From: Larix kaempferi
Lineage: Eukaryota > Streptophyta > Pinopsida > Pinales > Pinaceae
Direction: 5' to 3'
Length of the DNA: 64,000 nucleotides
Assembly: GCA_027924585.1 (NCBI GenBank)
Contig: BSBM01000637.1
Coordinates: forward strand, 5,394,001-5,458,000
The position numbers and the translations under genes were made by a program. This document shows, one piece after another, positions 57,223-64,000 of the stretch. Position 1 is the first letter of the stretch; each line of letters begins with the position of its first letter. The notes under the pieces are model-generated. The model saw only the letters and a list, made by a program, of their open reading frames with translations, made no database searches and was not told where the DNA came from.

Positions 57223-57993
57223 TGTTGAAAAAGTGGAAACAATCAAGCAGTAAAAGAATATAACACATATGATTAATCTAAGATAACAGTTAAGGAAATA
57301 AGCTCTACACATCAACAACACGACAATGTGTATGGGAAGATATTGTATTAACTGTATAAAAGAGAGTACAATGAGAGAGAACATTACAACCTATGCCTTA
57401 ACGTTGTAACCTTCCTTCCAACAAGCCAATCCAAGCCTCCAAAGATGAAGTAAGCCTCTCAAGGATGAGTGAGAGTCACCTAGGATAATTTCACCAGAAT
57501 GAAAATACTATAGACCTTCTTCCCTTTGGAATGGAGAGGGGCTTCATATTTATAAGACCAAGTGGATAGAGTAGGTTGAATATTATGGTGAGAGGATTAA
57601 GGGATCATCCCTTTAGGTTAGGGAACCGAAATACAACTCATAAAGGAGTTAGGGATAGCCCTCCACCTCACCATGCTTCGAGAAGTCGCTCGAAGGTCAC
57701 CTTTATCCATTTTAACTAACACCAACGCATGTTGTATGAGGTAAACATGTGCCAGAGAGGGAAAGTGTAGGCTGCAAAAAGGAAACCCGAGCCACCGGTG
57801 CAGTCTGCCAAATGACAATCTGCACCTGACCTAGTTGGGAGCTGCTTGCTAGAAGGAAATCTGCATCGGCCTAACTTGAACTTGTGGGAAAAGGTCAACA
57901 ATTTTCTCTAGTTTACTTTCTAATCAGGGAGACTTCAGGGATCAAGGAACTGAGTTGACATAGGTCCCATGATGATGAGATTTAGGTGTAACA
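57223..57993 (-). repeat. Element H 3' LTR (771 bp)
   Basis: On the minus strand begins TGTTACACC and ends TTTTTCAACA. Contains a TATAAATA box (complement of 57547-57554). The partner LTR is outside the window, so the left boundary rests on the CA/TG ends and on interruption of exon-like sequence. Confidence 0.75.
57547..57554 (-). promoter_or_regulatory. TATA box of element H LTR
   Basis: TATAAATA on the minus strand, followed by TGAAGCCCCTCTCC, as in LTR promoters. Confidence 0.65.
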
Positions 57994-58008
57994 GAATGCC
58001 CCCCAAAG
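57994..58008 (-). promoter_or_regulatory. Polypurine tract of element H
   Basis: Minus strand CTTTGGGGGGCATTC directly before TGTTACACC. Confidence 0.75.
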
Positions 58009-60373
58009 CATGAAGCTGAAAAAACGAGACAAGTGATATGCTTTGCAAGATAGGTGGCAAGGACTTGTTGGTTGGAAGGTGTTGCTGCAGTACAACTGAA
58101 TCTGAGATATAAGTCTCTCATGACTTACAACATGGATGCCAAAGAATACAATGTAGATCAATGGTAGTAAAGACCGACTGAACACAATCATGGCTACTAG
58201 ACACAATCATAGATCCATGATGAGATGATAACACAACCACGACCAATACAAAGTGTATTTGTGTAATATAACTCAAACAATCTCCATCGCAACCTAGGTG
58301 AAATATGATAAGAACCCAGGTTCTTCAAGCTAAACCCACAACAGTACGAATCTATCCATGAAATTAAAATGTCTTGGAGTCGAACATGGTAGAAACCACT
58401 TGATTACCGGTCATTGATGTATATCGTTAACAAGCGCAAGGGAAATCACCATTGATTTTAATGATTCCCAAGGTATCATAGTACAAACTATCAAGCGTGA
58501 ATCAATGAGCTAAGGTCAAATGCTCAATGGAATCTTCCAATCAAGAGTCAATGATGAAAACTCACGTTGAAAATGAGGTAACCCGCCATTGAGGCATGAA
58601 GGCCCAAGGTACTTGATTGGTTTCTAGATTCAATCCTAGGATGATGTGTTGAACCCGATAAGGATGAATCCGCTGAAGGAGGGCCATGATGAATCCCCCA
58701 TCATCAACCGAAAATGAGACCACATATGTTTGGAGAAAATCGGACGGTAGAGTGATGTTCAAGACTGACTCGGGGTAGACTGACATCATGGAAGGTATAT
58801 TGATTGCAGATAATGAATAAAGAACGTCTCTTTAACATGGGAATGACATGACTTGGAAGTATTGACATGCCGAGAATGATACCAAACCCCAACGAAACTG
58901 ATGATGGAAGCATTCTTTGGATGACCCAATGGAGTTACATGACTCATGGAATCAACAGGACTCGAAGACAAACGGATTACCCAAGTACTGAATGCAAATG
59001 CAAACAAGTGCCATGTTCAAGAGTGACTAAGTACTGCCATTATAATAATGAACACAATATCATTCCTATTCCCCATCATGATTGATGAGTACCTATTTTG
59101 TTTTTTAACGAGCTTGAGGAGGTTAACAGATGCTCAGTATAGCTCATCCCATGGATGAGTCCAATCCCAAATATTTTACAAACCTAGGAGAGGAGGGGTT
59201 CGTCCCATTATGGGCCCTTCGATGTTAAATTTTAATGTGTCCATAGAAGGTAAACTCGACGTCATTTCATGTTTAGAGAGTCTAAAAAGAACTAAAGAAG
59301 ACTCCGAAGGTCCTTTTTCGTAAAATTAGTCTCTTCGCCCAGAAAAGGGTTAAACAACATGAGAGAGAACTCTTCCAGTCATGATTTTTTGGAGTATTCC
59401 TTTTTCGTAAATAGTGCCTCCTGGTTTGAGAAAGGGGTAAACTATAACCAGAAAGACGATCATTCAAATACTTTTACAAGCGTGAACGCATCAAGTTTGC
59501 TTGGCGATCTTTTCATATTTCGAGAGCTTGAAAAGAGATTAAAGAAAGACTCCAAGGGGTTCCTTTTTTGTGGAAGTTTAACAAGCCCAGAAAAGTGATA
59601 AACTATAACTCGATCACTTATTCTCATTGTTTCACGAGCACGAGAAAGAACAAAAAGTTAGCTCGATGTCATTAATAATTGAATTTAATGAGCAAAATAA
59701 TGACATAAAAAACGCTCAGTGAGTCACTCATACCTGATAACATGCGTGATATGACCACAATTGCGAAAAAATAGTATTAATAAGGTACTTTACTTCACCT
59801 CCAAGCTTCGAAACTAGGTCAAAATGATCAACCGAGTATTCAAAAATAGAAATAATCCCAACTATAGCAAAATAACCCATAATAGAATAAATTAAAAAAG
59901 GAATATGCTCTTTTTCATATAAAAAGGGTCAAAGAGTAAAAACTAATTACTATTTGTTTTTACCAAGTTGGAGAGGTGAAAAATACCATTTGGAGTTGTT
60001 TTTCCAGTGCTTATTCTAGGAGATACGATCGACCATTCACCGTGCCATCAGTGTCAGGTAACCCTAAACTCGGCCCTCTTCCTTTTTCAATGGATTACAT
60101 TTTTTATTTTCTTTCATTTTGTTGGATTTTGGACTTGGTAAGTGGGGGATATTGCATCCACGGACTGACACAGTACCCCCTTTTGGGAATTGCGCCGACG
60201 CAAATCCCGAAAGGATGTTTTGTGCCAGCAGCGCCCTGTCCGAAAGGACGGTTTGCGCCAGCGCAAACCCATATGGCATGCTCAAAATTAAACAATATAA
60301 AAACATTTTTTATGGATTGGGAAGGTTCTAATGGTGTTTTTATGGGCTTTTGGAAAGGGTTCAAGTGATCAAA
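58009..60373 (-). other. Element H 3' noncoding region
   Basis: Long stretch between polypurine tract and antisense gene without supported coding. Degenerate repeats start with GAGAG at 59276, 59361 and 59522 and share GACTCC-AAGG-TCCTTTTT and CCCAGAAAAG-GTTAAAC. A GC island with short palindromes lies at 60185-60270. On the plus strand this is the upstream region of the antisense gene and may hold its promoter. Confidence 0.55.
60185..60270. other. GC-rich palindrome cluster upstream of the antisense gene
   Basis: Contains GTTTGCGC-CA-GCGCAAAC (60251-60268, perfect 8-bp arms), GTCC-GAAA-GGAC (a GNRA-type hairpin if transcribed) and a degraded earlier copy TGCGCC-GACGCAAA with CCCGAAAGGA. 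A short island of CpG within an AT-rich element. Confidence 0.75.
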
Positions 60374-61588
60374 ATGATTGAATGGCTCGAACGGGAGCAT
60401 GAGCTCGACGATTCCCAAGTGGCACACGACCCTCAATGCATGGCTGCATTGAGGAATTGCATATTATTGAAGTAATTTCAGGTTCCGGGCATGAGGGCCC
60501 AAGTCCCACTACTGGAGTACCTGATCCAATGCTAGGATTCGGTCCAACAAAATTTTCAGATAGGCGTGCACATTTTGTCCATAGATATCGAGGATATCTA
60601 TTACTTGACAGGGCTGTCTCAATAGGGAAATCCCATATAAATATATGGATCACGAGGAGGTGGGCATACTGTGGAGGATCTCATATATTAGTGGTGACAT
60701 GATGGCACACAAATGGTAGGTGGGAAAATTCCCATCAAATAGGTCAGATATCGACCTCTTTGGACTGTCCTGTTTACCATTGTAAGAGTGGGCGGCAGTA
60801 GATCCTCTCATCCGACGAGAAAGTACTAGATGATGTATGCCGAGGAGTGCATGGCCCCGACAGTGTTCAGCTGGTGTAAGGGACTTCTCACCAGTTTGGA
60901 ATATCATCTGACCAAATGTCGGCATGGGGCACTAAAGCAGTTTGGTTATGGTTCTTTCGTAGCCTTGTTCTTTCTAGAGCGGGTACCGCATCTGTGTGCA
61001 AAGGTTGATCTCGGTGATCAGGATCCATGGGACCCTCACATGATCATATGGTCGTAGGTGATGGCCCACCATGGTGGTGGGGGTCCCATTATCGGTTTCA
61101 GTCCAAGTTTCTTCAGATGGTTGAGGAGTCATCTCCTCATGGTCGAGGATTACCCCTATGACAGGACCAACTTCAGAGGAGATCCTAACCTAGTGATTCC
61201 TGAGGGGGCGCATTGGGGTGATATCGGTAAGAAAAAAAACTTGACTGTGTTTTTACTTTTATATATTTTTAGATTTTTTTGGATCAACAATGATAATTGA
61301 CACATGTTTGACGCAGATGTGGGCCCATCATGACCGGTCACAGTATCTTTGATTGCACAGAGAGGAGTAGTGCAGGAGATAGATCCTGCAGCACGTGATG
61401 TTATTGAGAATATGGAGGAGGTGGAGGAGAACCTCTGCCAGCTGACACTAGAAATTCCAGAGCCAAGATTCCATGACCTACCCCGTAACTATCAACTACA
61501 CACCATTGGTGTGTTCGAGCGTTTTGGCTCATTGCTTAGAAAAGTAGTGAGGGAAGAGATCTGCTACCACGAGCGTCATGGATACTAG
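60374..61588 (+). pseudogene. Antisense gene in element H: plant mobile domain-like protein with one intron
   Basis: Opposite strand to H. ATG 60374 (MIEWLEREHELDDSQVAHDP); then VPLLEYLIQC, IGVHILSIDIEDIYYLTGLS, SWCKGLLTSLEYHLTKC, GALKQFGYGSFVALFFLERV, HGGGGPIIGFSPSFF and NLVIPEGAHWGDI. The order and motifs fit the plant mobile domain (aminotransferase-like) family known both as domesticated host proteins and as extra ORFs of Tat-like elements (family assignment by pattern memory). A GT-AG intron at 61227-61316 (90 bases) joins in phase (GDI-DVGPS), and the second exon runs IDPAARDVIENMEEVEENLC to TAG 61586. Stops (for example TAG 60533, TAG 60626, TAG 61055, TGA near 61331) and frame changes near 60475 and 60700-60830 disable it. 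Confidence 0.7.
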
Positions 61589-61841
61589 AATCGTGTATAT
61601 GTATATGTACTGAAATCCATGAGCTTCAGATTTTGTATCGGGAGATATTTACTAAAATCCTTCATGCTTCAGATCTTGTATCAGCACTTCATTTTGTATT
61701 TTGTACCGACTTGATATATACAAACTCTATTGACAGATTTATACATATTGTGTTCTTATGGATGATTGTGGGATCTTAGATATGTGTTTGTTTTTATGCA
61801 TTATGTACATGTCGTGCCATTTTTTATGATTCATGATTATT
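61589..61841. other. Spacer between antisense gene and second RNase H ORF
   Basis: AT-rich, no coding. The two genes are convergent here, so this segment probably holds both 3' ends. Contains two copies of a TACTGAAATCCATGAGCTTC-like phrase (61608 and 61652). Confidence 0.5.
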
Positions 61842-62255
61842 TCATGTATGTGCAATATACCAATCCAATATGAAATTGGCCATGGAGTCAGCAATGATGT
61901 TCATGTCACTTGAAATGTGCAGGTACTGAATAGATTCCAAGGACCTCTCCAAGATACGTACTCGTACAAAAATATGGAGTAGCTTGGGATCACAGATGGC
62001 GTAGACTCGGTTGAGATGGGAGACCACTAATTGTGAGTCAAGGTGGATGACAATGTGGTCCATACCCACGGAAAGAGTGTGGGTTAAGACTCCAATCACC
62101 GCGTGATACTCAATGGAGTTGTTGGTTGCGTACCCTAGACAACTCCCTCCTGAGTTGATGAGATCATTGGTAGGGGAATAAAGTACCTAGGAAGCTGAGG
62201 CGAGGCTGTGGGTATGCCGGCTGGCACCGTCCATGAATCCCAAGAAAGTTGTCAT
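61842..62255 (-). pseudogene. Second, separate RNase H ORF of element H
   Basis: Minus-strand ATG at 62255 (MTTFLGFMDGASRHTHSLAS), 138 codons, not in the frame of pol. The RNase H fold is recognisable by its four acidic positions: D9 (FMDGA), E49 (SIEYHA), D73 (HLDSQLVV) and D123 (NIIADSMAN), with PKL and LERSLESIQYLHI between. This is the plant RVT_3/archaeal-type RNase H pattern. It lies 3' of integrase, in addition to the ordinary RNase H at 63450-64000. One TAG (codon 23, in place of a likely Trp in ASWVLYS) breaks it; all four catalytic residues remain. Confidence 0.8.
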
Positions 62256-62380
62256 CTGCACACGTAGGCAGGACATGACGCAAGCGTAAATCGAAGATCC
62301 CAACACACTAAAGCAAAGTGTCACACCACACAAAACACACACCATGTACAGTATATACAAGATAATAGTGCGTGAAAAAC

Positions 62381-64000
62381 TCAGGCATAGTACCTCTTTA
62401 GGTAGATCCCACTGCGAGGCTCCCTTAGAGATATTCCATCATAATATTCAAGCTCGTAGGACCCCTTCTCCAAGACACGTTTTACAACATATGGCCCGTG
62501 CCCCATGGACTCAAACTTGATTGCTTCCAAATTATCATGTTTTTGGTCATAGGTGAGTAGAAAATCCCCCTCATAGTGGGATTTAATGTGTTTCTTATGT
62601 GTTTCGTTGGATAGAGTAGCATCACGGCGGGTTTCGTCAAGTTTTTCCAAGTGAAGGAGACGTTCTTCCTTGGCAGTAGTGTATGGGAGAAGTTCAACTG
62701 CAAGTTTTAGTCCTGGCATCTCGCACTCTATCAGTAGAACTACCTCCAATCCGTAAACTAGTTGGAAAGGTGTGAACTCAGTGGCAGTCTTAACAAAGGT
62801 CCTGTATGCCCATAGGGAAGAAAAGAGCATGGTGTGCTAGTTCGATTTGTCTATACCCACCATGGGCTGAGTCATGGTTTTCAAGACCTTATTGATGGCC
62901 TCTACTTGTCCATTGGACTGTGGGTAGTAAGGGGTTGATTTTTCATGGAGAAAACCCAATCTGGTGCTCAATTCATCTACCATCTAGTTTTGAAACTAAG
63001 ATCTGTGATTAGTAACGATGGCTTGCGGGACTCTGAATCGTGCAATGACATGGTTAAACATGAAGAGTGCAATATTTTTGTCTTCTTCATTGTACGTAGG
63101 CATAACCTCGGTCCATTTAGTAAAATAGTCAACAGCTACGATGGCATAACCATGCCCCCCGGCCGAGGCAGGCTTACAGTGTGTGAAATCAATGCCCCAA
63201 ATAGCAAAGGGACCGACAAAAATAATTGGATGTAAAGGGGCTGGATGTGAGTGATTTTTGAATTGAAAATGCTGGCATGGGGGACACTTTTTAACGGCCT
63301 CAACATGGTCTTTGAAGATCGAAGGCCAGTAGTACCATGCGCATAGAATTTTCAGGGTTGTATCCATCCCAGAAAGATGACTGCCACAAGCCCTGGAGTG
63401 ACATTCATTCAGTACGTGTTCATTCTCTTCATGTTTTAAACAACGTTAAAGGATGGATTCAATGCCACAACGATATAGGGTATCACTGATGATCAGGTAG
63501 TACTTCACGTGGTGGTGTATACGACAATGGTCGTCACGAGATAGTTGAGGGTTGAACCGTTGGGTTTGGAGATATAATGTGATATCTCCATACCATGTGT
63601 CATACATGATGATGAGAAACAATGACTCGTCTGGAAGAGAGTTGTTGGGCTCAGTTCTCAAATCAACATGGGGAAGATCGCAAATGAGCTCTGCAAAGAC
63701 TAAATATTTCTTTGACTTGGCCTTCTCGAAGAGGAGATCAAATTCCTAAAGTATCACAGTCTAGCATGAATACTTTCCCCCAAGCACTTGACATGTCAGA
63801 ACCTGGTACATGGAGTTTGAATCGGAAATAACAACAGTGGTGCGGAGTAATATGTAGTGACAAAAATTTTGGACAGTAATGAATGCCGCGAGAGCGAGTT
63901 TCTTGACATGTGAGTAACAGGTTTCAGAGTCAATAAGACCCTTAATGAGGTTGTAGATCACATGTTCCTGGGCATTATTTTCTTCCTTGACCAAGACGAT
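62381..64000 (-). pseudogene. pol: Element H pol: RNase H and integrase (broken, continues off window)
   Basis: From the right: RNase H C-half (VIYNLIKGLIDSETCYSHVK, LALAAFITVQNFCHYILLRT, VLGGKYSC, EFDLLFEKAK), a spacer domain, integrase zinc finger (ECHSRACGSHLSG, CPPCQHF), core (GIDFTHC; VTNHRS, where the second catalytic Asp is Asn; YYPQSNGQVEAINKVL with the Glu), and a C-terminal domain (GHGPYVVKRVLEKGSYELEY) ending KRYYA at 62381. At least five stops. No chromodomain. Reverse transcriptase and gag lie beyond the window. Confidence 0.9.

Larger units (their letters stand above)
57223..64000 (-). mobile_element. Element H: Tat-like Ty3/gypsy element, minus strand, 3' half
   Basis: The 3' LTR is at 57223-57993 and the polypurine tract at 57994-58008; coding regions read right to left: RNase H (63450-64000), integrase (62381-63430), a separate second RNase H ORF (61842-62255), then an antisense gene (60374-61588) and a long noncoding 3' region. 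The 5' half lies beyond 64000. A second RNase H and an antisense ORF are features described for Tat-lineage plant elements. It landed in or beside an exon of the gene at 56684-57222; the left duplication would be AGTCC. Confidence 0.85.

Overview
The window is nuclear DNA of a seed plant, most likely a gymnosperm. Nearly all recognisable sequence is plant LTR retrotransposon (Ty3/gypsy and Ty1/copia), coding density outside transposons is close to nil, and the element proteins look like types I associate with conifer genomes; this last point is from memory and unverified by search. I see no bacterial-type operons, tRNA or rRNA genes.

Layout. 1-1629 holds a possible minus-strand LTR fragment and one half of a decayed minus-strand LINE-like ORF. 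1630-10997 is element A, a young, structurally complete Ty3/gypsy chromovirus (LTRs 1.69 and 1.71 kb, nine substitutions seen between them, TSD GATGG) inserted into that LINE ORF. Its gag and pol are one frame split by a single TAG inside the protease. Its leader carries a 31-bp strand-symmetric palindromic satellite.

11355-48705 is one 37-kb nest. The outer element is B, a Ty1/copia element (TSD ACTAC) that retains gag-protease-integrase but has lost reverse transcriptase. B's integrase is split by C, a Ty3/gypsy element with 1.5-kb LTRs, a gag-pol frame with about 20 nonsense codons but no frameshift, and a large extra 3' ORF. C is itself split twice. F (copia, 16904-30298) sits in its gag region and is split by G (copia, 21340-27939, TSD GATCT). 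D (40703-46707, CACAT duplication, no LTRs seen) sits in C's right LTR and is split by E (minus-strand gag-only copia-like element, 41221-44240). F and G are related defective elements that keep only RT/RNase H remnants and share the same internal RT deletion.

48711-57222 is AT-rich older DNA with few recognisable features: a patch of GTCGGATATCCGAC-like palindromic repeats (49700-50330), an antisense coiled-coil fragment, one exon-like ORF, and the spliced-looking but disabled 3' end of an unidentified minus-strand gene (56684-57222). 57223-64000 is the 3' half of H, a minus-strand Tat-like Ty3/gypsy element. It carries RNase H and integrase, a separate second RNase H ORF downstream of integrase, and an antisense intron-containing gene with a plant mobile domain-like protein; it continues past the window edge.

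Working together: only A looks close to autonomous. B carries gag/integrase without RT, while F and G carry RT/RNase H without gag/integrase. E, F and G would need trans-mobilisation. Order of events inferred from nesting: B, then C, then D and F, then E and G. A is independent and the most recent by LTR similarity.
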